Source of the DNA: Micromonospora gifhornensis
GTDB lineage: Bacteria; Actinomycetota; Actinomycetes; Mycobacteriales; Micromonosporaceae
DNA: 64,000 nt
Assembly (NCBI RefSeq): GCF_016863515.1
Contig: NZ_BOPA01000036.1
Location: 43,266-107,265 of the forward strand
Direction: 5' to 3'
Below the pieces are notes generated by a model, which saw only the letters and a list, made by a program, of their open reading frames with translations, did not search any database and was not told the DNA's origin. Positions within the stretch are counted from its first letter, which is position 1, and the number at the start of each line of letters is the position of its first letter. The translations under genes and the position numbers were made by a program. Below are positions 53,772 through 61,141 of the stretch, in pieces.

Positions 53772-55402
53772 AGGTGTACCAGTTGCTGGCGGATGCGCTT
53801 GTCGCCCAGGGCGTCGACACGGTGTTCGGTCTGCTCGGCGACGCGAACATGTTCCTCGTCAGCGACCTGGTGGCCCGGCACGGCGTGCGGTTCGTGGCGG
53901 CCCGCAACGAGAACGCCGCGGTGATGATGGCCGACGGGTACGCCCGCGCGACCGGTCGGTGCCCGGTGGCCACCGTGACGCAGGGCCCGGGGTTGGCCGT
54001 GGCCGGTGCCGCGCTGACCATCGCCCGTCAGGCGCGTACGCCGCTGGTGCTGGTGGCGGGTGACACCCCGCCCGGCGATCCGCAGCACGTGCAGAGCTTC
54101 CCGCAGCAGCCGTTCGCGTTGGCCACGGCGGGTGAGATGGTGCCGGTGGTGGCCGCGGCGAACGTGGCCCGCGACGTCGCCACGGCGTTCCGGCTGGCCC
54201 GCTCGGCTCCTGGGCCGGTGGTGTTGAACGTGCCGATCGATCTGCAGGACGAGGACGTCGCGGACGACGTGCCAGCGCCGGTCGCCGTGCCGGTCGCCGT
54301 GGCGGCTACCCGCCGGCCGGGGCCGGCGGCGGCGCACCCGGACGACGTGGCGATGCTCGCCGCGCTGCTCCAGCAGGCCGAACGGCCGGTGGTGCTGGCC
54401 GGGCGGGGCGCGGAGACGGCTGCGGCGGCGGTACGGGAGTTGGCGGATCGCAGCGGGGCGGTGCTGGCCACCACGCTGATGGCCGGGGGTCTGTTCGCCG
54501 GCCATCCGTACTGTCTGGGGGTGGCGGGCGGTCTGGCCCGGCCGCTGACCCGGCGGGTGTTGGGCGAGGCGGACCTGGTGGTGGCGTTCGGTGCCGGGCT
54601 CAACCGGTGGACCGCGGACCACGGCCGGCTGTTCGGCCAGGCCAGGGTGGTGTGCGTCGACATCGACCCGGCGGCGTTGGGTGACCGTTGGCCGGTGGAT
54701 GTGCCGGTGGTGGGCGACGCGGAGATGGTCGCTTCGGCGGTGTCGGCGGCGCTACCGGTGATCTCGCGGCCGCAGTGGCGGTCGGCGGAGCTGGCCCGGC
54801 AGGTGGCGGCGGCCGACGCGTTCGCCGGGCTGGAACCGTTGCAGGCGGCGGACCGGATCGACCCGAGGGCGTTCATCCGGGTGTGCGCCCGCAGACTGCC
54901 GCCACAGCGCACCACTGTGGTGGGGGTGGGGCACTTCGGCGGCTGGCCGAACCTGCTGCTGGATTCACCGGCGACGGACCGGGCGCTCATCGCGCCGTGG
55001 GAGTTCGGCAGCATCGGCGTGGGGTTGCCGTTCGCGGTGGGTGCCGCGGTGGGCCGCCCGGACCGGCCGGTGGTCGCGTTCGAGGGTGACGGCAGCCTGT
55101 TGACCGGGCTCGGTGAGCTGGACACGTTGGCCCGTACCCGCGCGGCGGTGCTGTTGATCGTCCTGGACGACTCGGCGTACGGGGCGGAGGTGCGCAAGTT
55201 GCGTCCGCGTGGGGTGGATCCGTCGCTGGCCCGCTTCCCCGAACGTGACCTCGCCGCGGTGGCCCGGGCGCTGGGTGTGCCGGCCTGGACGGTGACGGAC
55301 GAGGCCGGTGCCGACGCCGCGTTCGACGCGGTGCTGCCGGTCACCGGCCCCGCCCTGCTGCACGTGCGGGTGCACCCGGACGCCGTGCAGGAACACTTCT
55401 GA
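53768..55402 (+). CDS. thiamine-diphosphate enzyme (acetolactate synthase / benzoylformate decarboxylase family), 544 aa
   Basis: Three-domain ThDP enzyme. The catalytic Glu is E48 in ARNENAAVMMADGYAR, and the ThDP/Mg site is EGDGSLLTGLGELDT (439-453) with DDSAYGAE downstream. Decarboxylates or ligates a 2-oxo acid. GTG 53768 overlaps the stop of the hydratase gene. Last gene of the transporter-hyuA operon; convergent with iclR with only five bases between the stop codons. Which 2-oxo acid it uses is not visible; benzoylformate-type or acetolactate-type activity are both possible. Confidence 0.85.
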   Translation: MKVYQLLADALVAQGVDTVFGLLGDANMFLVSDLVARHGVRFVAARNENAAVMMADGYARATGRCPVATVTQGPGLAVAGAALTIARQARTPLVLVAGDTPPGDPQHVQSFPQQPFALATAGEMVPVVAAANVARDVATAFRLARSAPGPVVLNVPIDLQDEDVADDVPAPVAVPVAVAATRRPGPAAAHPDDVAMLAALLQQAERPVVLAGRGAETAAAAVRELADRSGAVLATTLMAGGLFAGHPYCLGVAGGLARPLTRRVLGEADLVVAFGAGLNRWTADHGRLFGQARVVCVDIDPAALGDRWPVDVPVVGDAEMVASAVSAALPVISRPQWRSAELARQVAAADAFAGLEPLQAADRIDPRAFIRVCARRLPPQRTTVVGVGHFGGWPNLLLDSPATDRALIAPWEFGSIGVGLPFAVGAAVGRPDRPVVAFEGDGSLLTGLGELDTLARTRAAVLLIVLDDSAYGAEVRKLRPRGVDPSLARFPERDLAAVARALGVPAWTVTDEAGADAAFDAVLPVTGPALLHVRVHPDAVQEHF

Positions 55403-55407
55403 GCCGG

Positions 55408-56235
55408 TCAGTCCCCCCAGACCGCACCCACGCCATGACCCAACTGACGCGACAGCTCGTTCGCCGTGCGTACGGCGGCGGCGGCCAGTTCGGCGACGCG
55501 GGTCTCGTCGAGGCGGAAGATCGGCCCGGAGATGCTGATCGCGGCGGTGACCTGGCCGAGCCGGTCGCGTACCGGCGCGGCGACGACCCGCAGGCCCTCT
55601 TCGCTCTCCTCGTCGTTGAGCGCCCATCCCTGCTCGCGGACCTGGTGCATCCGCTTGGCGAAGGTGTCCAGGTCGGTGATGGTGTTCGGGGTCAGCGGCG
55701 TGAACTCGGTGTCGGCGAACATGGCGCGGATCTGCTCGTCGTCGAGGTCGTGCAGCAGGGCCTTGCCGGCTGCGCTGCACCACAGCGGGATGCGCCGGCC
55801 GAGGCGGGAGACGAGCTGCACGTTGCGGGTGCCGCGCTCGATGTAGATCGACAGGGCATCCAGCTCGTCGCGGATGGACAGGTTGACCGACTCGCCCTCG
55901 TCCTGGGCGAGCTGGTGCAGCAGTGGCCGGGCCAGGGCGTGCATGTCGAGCCCTTCGAGGAAGCAGGCGCCCAGCTCGAAGACGGTGACCCCGAGCCGGT
56001 ACGCGCCGGTCTCCTCGTTGCGTTGCAGGAAGCCGGTGTCGGCGAGCGCCCGGAACAACCGGCTGGCGGTCGACTTGTGCAGTCCCAGCTCGCGACTGAC
56101 GTCGCTGACCTTGCGTTCGACGCCGCCACTGCGGAAGGCCAGCAGCACGCTGAGCGCGCGGTCGAGCGCCTGGGTGCCCGATTCCCGGGCGGCCGGTCCC
56201 TCCGCAGCTGGGGACGGTCCTGCGACCTGCGACAT
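55408..56235 (-). CDS. IclR family transcriptional regulator, 275 aa
   Basis: N-terminal winged helix-turn-helix (about 22-82: ALDRALSVLLAFRSGG, VSRELGLHKSTASRLFRALA) and C-terminal effector-binding domain (about 90-270: LWCSAAGKALLHDL, GWALNDEESEEGLRVVAAPV). IclR proteins usually repress catabolic operons and release on aromatic or small-acid effectors. ATG 56235 with GGTGGGAAG upstream is preferred over the longer frame to 56313, which would run over the operators. It is divergent from hyuB and the microcompartment genes, and palindromes of the type GGACCA-TGGTCC lie in the gap. Confidence 0.9.
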   Translation of the reverse strand: MSQVAGPSPAAEGPAARESGTQALDRALSVLLAFRSGGVERKVSDVSRELGLHKSTASRLFRALADTGFLQRNEETGAYRLGVTVFELGACFLEGLDMHALARPLLHQLAQDEGESVNLSIRDELDALSIYIERGTRNVQLVSRLGRRIPLWCSAAGKALLHDLDDEQIRAMFADTEFTPLTPNTITDLDTFAKRMHQVREQGWALNDEESEEGLRVVAAPVRDRLGQVTAAISISGPIFRLDETRVAELAAAAVRTANELSRQLGHGVGAVWGD

Positions 56236-56281
56236 CTTGCTTCCCACCTTCTCGGTTGCTAGTGTTTCACAATATAAACCA

Positions 56282-56299
56282 CGGACCACATTATGGTCC
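56282..56299. promoter_or_regulatory. IclR operator candidate 1 CGGACCACATTATGGTCC
   Basis: Inverted repeat GGACCA-N5-TGGTCC in the iclR/hyuB divergent gap. It sits just upstream of a TATATT -10-like box of iclR (minus strand, about 56270-56277), so binding would also control iclR itself. A near copy precedes the importer operon at 45297. Confidence 0.6.
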
Positions 56300-56305
56300 A
56301 TGCAC

Positions 56306-56321
56306 GGGACCACATGGTCCG
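56306..56321. promoter_or_regulatory. IclR operator candidate 2 GGGACCACATGGTCCG
   Basis: Second inverted repeat GGACCA-N2-TGGTCC, its half-site starting 24 bp after that of candidate 1, i.e. just over two helical turns, so dimers could bind on the same DNA face. Confidence 0.6.
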
Positions 56322-56377
56322 TGTGAGGTCAAAGCCAAACCACTCGTCATCACGAGTCGGAACCCATGAGGCGTCGC

Positions 56378-58417
56378 ATGACCAAGACGTTGAACCCGAT
56401 CGACCTCGAGATCGTGACCGAAGGTCTCATCTCGATCGTGCGCGAGATGCGCCAGACGATCTTCCGCACCGCGCACTCCCCCGTCATCGCCGACGCACAG
56501 GACTTCTCCTGCGCGTTGTTCGACCCGCAGGGTCAGATGGTGGCCCAGGGCCGGGACATGCCAGGGCACGTCATCGCCATGCCGGCTTCCGTCGCCGAGA
56601 TCTTCGCCGACTTCGCCGACGAGATGCGCCCCGGCGACCTGTACATCGTCAACGATCCGTACCGGGGCGGCAGTCACCTCAACGACGTCACACTGATCAC
56701 CCCGGTCTTCGTCGACGGCGAGTTGTTCCTCTTCCCCTGCGTACGCATGCACTGGGCCGACATCGGCGGGATGACTCCCGGCAGCGTCTCCGGACAGGCC
56801 ACCGAGATCCTTCAGGAGGGGTTGCGGATCCCGCCGATCAAGCTGATCGAGCAGGGCCGCCCCAACGCCGCCGCGTACGCCATCCTCTTCGCCAACGTGC
56901 GGATGGCCGACGAGCGTCGCGGCGACCTGGAGAGCTGCATCGCCGCCTGCTTCACCGCCGAGCGGCGACTGCGCGAACTCGTCGGCCGCTACGGCGCGCA
57001 ACTGCTGCTCGACAGCGTGGCCGCCAACATGGACCGCACCGAGCAGCGGCTGCGCGACCGCATCCGGCAACTGCCCGACGGTGTCTACCGCTACGAGGAC
57101 TACCTCGACCTCTACACCGACGGGCGGTACGACCCCGCGCTGGTGCGCTGCGTGCTCACCATCGACGGCGACGAGATCGACGCCGACTTCCGGGGCTCCT
57201 CCACACAGGTCGCCGCCGTGGTCAACTCCTCGCGGGCGATGACCGTCGCCGGCGTCTTCATCGCCGTCAAGAGCGCGCTGGACCCCGGCGGCCTGGTCAA
57301 CCACGGCGCCTTCCGGCCGCTGCGGGTGCACACCGAGCCGGGCACCGTCGTGCACGTCGCCTACCCCGCGCCCGCCAACGCGCACAGCGAGGTACGCAAG
57401 CGGGTCATCTCCGCGGTCATGGCCACGCTGAGTCAGGTCGCACCCGACCTCATCGCAGCCGACCAATTCGGAACCACCTTCCAGAACCTCATCGGCGGCG
57501 TGGACCAACGCACCGGCCGGTCCTACCTGTACTACGACTACCCCGCAGGTGGCAACGGCGGCTTCCTGGAATCCGACGGTCCGAGCGCGATGAACCCCGT
57601 CGACCTCGGCGACATCTCCACCATCCAGTCCGTCGAGCGGCTGGAGACGGAGATCCCGATCGTCGTCGACGCCTCCGAGCTGCGGCTCGGTTCGTGCGGC
57701 GACGGGGCACGCCGGGGCGGGCTGGGTAGCCGACGCGAGACGCGGCTGCTCGCCAGCAACGGGGCGTACTCCGTGCAGACCGACCGCACCACCGTGCCGC
57801 CGTACGGTCTGCACCGGGGTGGCCCCGGCGCCCCCACCGTCACGTTCGTGCGCCGCGCCGACGGCGAACGGGTCGACTTCGACACCCCCGGCAAGGTGGC
57901 CGGCTTCGCGATGCGCAGCGGGGACGTGCTCGTCATGGAGTCCGCCGGTGGCGGCGGTTGGGGCGATCCGCTCGACCGTGAACCCGCCGCCGTCGCCGAC
58001 GACGTGACGCAGGGCTACCTGGACGCCGACGACGCGCAGCACCGCTACGGCCTGCGGTTCGACGCCGACGGCCGGGTCGATGCCGCAGCCACCGCGGCGG
58101 CCCGGCAGGAACTACGCCGCCAGCGCACCTGGCTGCGGGTCAGCACCACCGGCCGGCAGCCGTACACCGGGGAGCGTGGCCGGCGACGGCTGGCCTACGT
58201 GGGCCCGGGCACCGGCCTGGCCGAGGGTGCCCTCGTGGAGATCCACGGCCCGCACCCCGCGCCCCTGCGGGCCTGGGTCCGACACGACCCCGACCTGACC
58301 GACGACCAACTGGCCCTCGACGACGACGGGCTGCAGATCCTCGGCGCCGAACCCGACGAGCGCACGTTCGTGCGGGTGCTGGCCGACCGGGGCACGACCG
58401 GGGAGGGACCGGCATGA
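56378..58417 (+). CDS. HyuB-type subunit (hydantoinase B/oxoprolinase family), 679 aa
   Basis: Partner of HyuA. Typical HyuB features: NPIDLEIVTEGLISIVREMR at the start, DAQDFSCALFDPQGQMVAQG, NDPYRGGSHLNDVTLITPVF, and the C-terminal ESAGGGGWGDPLDREP. ATG 56378 with GAGG 6 nt upstream fits better than the in-frame ATG at 56366. Its stop overlaps the dioxygenase start (ATGA), tying this enzyme directly to the microcompartment operon. The C-terminus is longer than a minimal HyuB, with ~110 residues after the GGGGWGDP motif. Reaction unknown (ATP-dependent ring opening or carboxylation). Confidence 0.85.
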   Translation: MTKTLNPIDLEIVTEGLISIVREMRQTIFRTAHSPVIADAQDFSCALFDPQGQMVAQGRDMPGHVIAMPASVAEIFADFADEMRPGDLYIVNDPYRGGSHLNDVTLITPVFVDGELFLFPCVRMHWADIGGMTPGSVSGQATEILQEGLRIPPIKLIEQGRPNAAAYAILFANVRMADERRGDLESCIAACFTAERRLRELVGRYGAQLLLDSVAANMDRTEQRLRDRIRQLPDGVYRYEDYLDLYTDGRYDPALVRCVLTIDGDEIDADFRGSSTQVAAVVNSSRAMTVAGVFIAVKSALDPGGLVNHGAFRPLRVHTEPGTVVHVAYPAPANAHSEVRKRVISAVMATLSQVAPDLIAADQFGTTFQNLIGGVDQRTGRSYLYYDYPAGGNGGFLESDGPSAMNPVDLGDISTIQSVERLETEIPIVVDASELRLGSCGDGARRGGLGSRRETRLLASNGAYSVQTDRTTVPPYGLHRGGPGAPTVTFVRRADGERVDFDTPGKVAGFAMRSGDVLVMESAGGGGWGDPLDREPAAVADDVTQGYLDADDAQHRYGLRFDADGRVDAAATAAARQELRRQRTWLRVSTTGRQPYTGERGRRRLAYVGPGTGLAEGALVEIHGPHPAPLRAWVRHDPDLTDDQLALDDDGLQILGAEPDERTFVRVLADRGTTGEGPA

Positions 58418-59403
58418 GCAGAGTCTTCCGCGTGCCCGTGGCACCCGCCCGTTCGGGTGGTGTCCGCCGCTACGACACCACCGAACGACCTTCGGCGGAG
58501 TCGGCGCCCGCCCGCGCCGGCATCGTCGCGGGGGTGCTGAGCCCGCACCCGCCGCACCTGATCTACGCGGAGAACCCGCCGCAGAACGAGCCGCGGTCCA
58601 CCGGCGGCTGGGAGGTGCTGCGCTGGGCGTACGAGCGGCTGCGCAAGCGCATCCGCGAGGTGCACCGCCCCGACGTGCTGATCGTGCACGCCCCGCACTG
58701 GATCACGATGGTCGGTCACCACGTCAACTGCGTGCCCAACCCGCGCGGTGTCTCCGTCGAGCCGATCTTCCCGCACCTGTTCCGGTACTCCTACGACTTC
58801 CGTACCGATGTGGAGCTGGGCGAGGCCATCGCCGACGAGGCCACCGACCTGGGCCTGGTCACCCGCAAGCTGCACGACCCCCGGGTACGGGTGGACTACG
58901 CCACCATCGGCGCGTTGCACCTGGTCAACCCGGCCTGGGACATCCCGGTGGTGTCGTTGTCGGCAAACAACAACCCGTACTTCTACTCCGAGGCGTCGCT
59001 TGAGGAGATGGAGGTGCTGGGCGAGGCGACCCGCCGGGCCGTCGAGCGGACCGGTCGTCGGGCCGTGCTGCTGGCCTCGAACTCCCTGTCCCACCTGCAC
59101 TGGCACGAGGAGCCGGAGCTGCCGGAGGACATGGAACGCGAGCACCCGTACAACAACCACCAGTACCGCTGGGACATGAAGCTGCTGGAGGCGATCCGTC
59201 GGGGGCCGACCGCGCCGCTGCGCGAGCTGATCACCGAGCACATCGAGGCGACCGCGTCGGAGACCAAGGCGGGCAGCCTGACCTGGATGTTGGCCGCGAT
59301 GGGCTGGCCGCAGGTGCCCGGCGACGTCATGGGCTACGGAACGATCATCGGCACCGGCAACGCGGTCGTCGAGTGGACGCCCGAAGGAGGACACCGTGGC
59401 TGA
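58414..59403 (+). CDS. 2-aminophenol 1,6-dioxygenase beta-like catalytic subunit, 329 aa
   Basis: Class III (LigB-type) extradiol dioxygenase that opens an aromatic ring next to a hydroxyl. It strongly resembles AmnB/CnbCb: SPHPPHLIYAENPPQNEPRS, HAPHWITMVGHH, SANNNPYF, ASNSLSHLHWHEEPELPED and GYGTIIGTGNAVVEW. By analogy with that family's His-His-Glu iron site, the ligands are H45, H95 and E283, with H227 as acid/base; the spacing fits. It has about 33 extra residues before the family's usual N-terminus, rich in Arg, Val and Pro. The start overlaps the hyuB stop by ATGA, and the next gene overlaps its end by 8 nt. The real substrate could be 2-aminophenol or a substituted catechol/aminophenol. 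Confidence 0.85.
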   Translation: MSRVFRVPVAPARSGGVRRYDTTERPSAESAPARAGIVAGVLSPHPPHLIYAENPPQNEPRSTGGWEVLRWAYERLRKRIREVHRPDVLIVHAPHWITMVGHHVNCVPNPRGVSVEPIFPHLFRYSYDFRTDVELGEAIADEATDLGLVTRKLHDPRVRVDYATIGALHLVNPAWDIPVVSLSANNNPYFYSEASLEEMEVLGEATRRAVERTGRRAVLLASNSLSHLHWHEEPELPEDMEREHPYNNHQYRWDMKLLEAIRRGPTAPLRELITEHIEATASETKAGSLTWMLAAMGWPQVPGDVMGYGTIIGTGNAVVEWTPEGGHRG

Positions 59404-60223
59404 CACCGGCATCGTCGCCGGGGCGCTGCTGCCCGGCATGCCGCACCTGCTGGCCGAGAAACCCGCGCAGTGCTGGGCCGACCTGGCCGCCGCCGCCCGG
59501 GAGGTGGGCGATCGGCTGCGTCGCCTCAAGCCCGACGTGGTGCTGCTGCTGTCCACCCAGTGGTTCACCGTCCTGGGCCACCAGTTCCAGTGCGACCCGA
59601 ACCCGCGCGGCGAGCACGTCGACGAGAACTGGTACGCCTACGACTACGGCGAGCTCCGCTACGACCTGCGCTTCGACGTGCCGTTCACCGAGCGGTGGAC
59701 CGATCACGTGAACAAGGCCGGCATGCAGGCCCGGCGTACCCGCTACGACGGCTTCCCGATCGACACCGGCACCATCGTCACCTCGGCGCTGCTCGACCCG
59801 GACCGCGAGCTGCGCTGGGCGCAGGTGTCCTGCAACCTGTACGCCGACGCGGAGACCCTCGCCGACGTCGGTGCGGCCGGTGCCGCCGCGGCCCGCGAGG
59901 CCGGCGTCCGTGCCGCCGTCGTCGTGGTCACCGGTCTGTCGTCCGGCCTGATCCAGCAGTGGATCGAGCCGCACTCCGATCACGTCAGCGACCCCGGGCA
60001 CGACCGCTGGAACCGGCGGGTGCTGGACCTGCTCACCGCCGGCAAGGTCGACGAGGTGCTGAAGATCCGCGAGGACTTCGCCCGGCAGGCGCAGGCCGAC
60101 AGCCAGTTCCGCGCACTGGCGTTCGCCGCCGGCGCCGGAGCGACCGCCGGTCCGGCGCAGCTGCACGCATACGGACCGCTCTGGGGCACCGGCGGCGCCG
60201 TCCTGTCCTGGAACCTGCCCTGA
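59396..60223 (+). CDS. 2-aminophenol 1,6-dioxygenase alpha-like subunit, 275 aa
   Basis: Second LigB-fold subunit, AmnA-like. It keeps H17 in LLPGMPHLLAEKP but the second metal His is Gln (LLLSTQWFTVLGHQF, compared with APHW in the beta subunit), so it probably does not bind iron and serves as the structural partner, as known for the alpha subunit of this enzyme class. GTG 59396 follows a strong AAGGAGG. Tightly coupled to the beta subunit and followed 20 nt later by the shell genes. Confidence 0.8.
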   Translation: MADTGIVAGALLPGMPHLLAEKPAQCWADLAAAAREVGDRLRRLKPDVVLLLSTQWFTVLGHQFQCDPNPRGEHVDENWYAYDYGELRYDLRFDVPFTERWTDHVNKAGMQARRTRYDGFPIDTGTIVTSALLDPDRELRWAQVSCNLYADAETLADVGAAGAAAAREAGVRAAVVVVTGLSSGLIQQWIEPHSDHVSDPGHDRWNRRVLDLLTAGKVDEVLKIREDFARQAQADSQFRALAFAAGAGATAGPAQLHAYGPLWGTGGAVLSWNLP

Positions 60224-60243
60224 ACATCGGAAAAGGAGAACCC

Positions 60244-60534
60244 ATGCGGAACATGGCTGCCGGCTTCGTCGAGGCCGAGGGCTACACCGCCATCTTCGAC
60301 GCGGTCGACGCGATGGTGAAGGCCACCGAGGTCGAGGTGACCCGCGTCGTGCGCCTCGGCGGCGGCATCGTCGCCGTCGCCCTGCGCGGCGACCTGGCCA
60401 CCGTCGAGGAGGCCGTCGACATCGGCGAGGAGACCGCCAAGGCCAAGAGCCGGAAGGTGCGCTCCATCGTCTTCGCCAGCCCCTGTGACGCGGTCTCGGC
60501 GCTCGCCGTCGACCCCCGCCTCGTCGGCAACTGA
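60244..60534 (+). CDS. BMC-H microcompartment shell protein, 96 aa
   Basis: Single BMC-domain protein that forms hexameric shell tiles. Family pattern is clear: GFVEAEGYTAIFDAVDAMVK, then VTRVVRLGGGIVAVALRGDL, then AVDIGEETAKAKSRKVRSIV. The pore loop reads R-LGGG, small and Gly-rich. Length is minimal for BMC-H. ATG 60244 has AAGGAG 6 nt upstream. First of three consecutive shell genes. Confidence 0.92.
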   Translation: MRNMAAGFVEAEGYTAIFDAVDAMVKATEVEVTRVVRLGGGIVAVALRGDLATVEEAVDIGEETAKAKSRKVRSIVFASPCDAVSALAVDPRLVGN

Positions 60535-60554
60535 CCCGGTAAGGAGAACAACAC

Positions 60555-60881
60555 ATGCCTTCTGACATCGCCATCGGCATCGTCGAGACCCGGGGCGTGG
60601 TGGCCCTGTCCGCCGGGATCGAAGCCATGATCAAGACCGCGGACGTGCGCTGCATCGCCGTGGAGCGGGTGACAAGCGGCTACCTCGCCGCCGCCGTGCA
60701 GGGCACCCTCGCCGCCGTCCGGCAGGCCGTGGCCTCCGGCGAGGCCGCCATCCGGCAGCACGGCGAGCTGCGCAGCTCGCAGGTGTACCCCAAGCCGCAC
60801 CCCACTACGGCGGCGCTGCTTGAGGACCCGGAGGCCGCCCGCATCCGGGAGGTCATGGCAAGCCTGCGGGGAGACGGCTGA
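60555..60881 (+). CDS. BMC-H microcompartment shell protein, 108 aa
   Basis: Second single-domain BMC hexamer protein: AIGIVETRGVVALSAGIEAM, then VERVTSGYLAAAVQGTLAAV, then PKPHPTTAALLEDPEA near the end, the tail usual in PduA/EutM-type proteins. The pore loop is R-VTSGY, differing from the first hexamer. A ~20-residue C-terminal helix (EAARIREVMASLRGD) extends beyond the core. AAGGAG ribosome site; its last base overlaps the next start (ATGA-type). Confidence 0.92.
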   Translation: MPSDIAIGIVETRGVVALSAGIEAMIKTADVRCIAVERVTSGYLAAAVQGTLAAVRQAVASGEAAIRQHGELRSSQVYPKPHPTTAALLEDPEAARIREVMASLRGDG

Positions 60882-61129
60882 TGATTCTCGGTGAGGTCGT
60901 CGCCAAGGTCTGGCCGGACAAGATCCTGCCGACGTTGCAGGGTCGCCGGCTGGTGCTGGTCCGGCCGCGCACCGAAGGGCCCGACCTGGTCGCGATCGAC
61001 CCGCTCAACGTCGGCGTCGGCACCGTCGTGCTGGTCGCCACCGACGAGGCGGCCGCCGCGGCCACGGGCGAGCCGACGGCCGACGCGGCCGTCGTGGCGC
61101 TCGTCGCTGACTCCACCACCGAACGATAG
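60881..61129 (+). CDS. BMC-P (EutN/CcmL) pentameric vertex protein, 82 aa
   Basis: Caps the corners of a microcompartment. EutN/CcmL pattern: MILGEVVAKVWPDKILPTLQ, LVLVRP, VAIDPLNVGVGTVVLVATDE and AAVVALVADS. Size is typical. Together with the two BMC-H proteins it gives the minimum set for a closed shell; no BMC-T gene is in the window. Confidence 0.92.
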   Translation: MILGEVVAKVWPDKILPTLQGRRLVLVRPRTEGPDLVAIDPLNVGVGTVVLVATDEAAAAATGEPTADAAVVALVADSTTER

Positions 61130-61141
61130 GGAACCAAGCCC

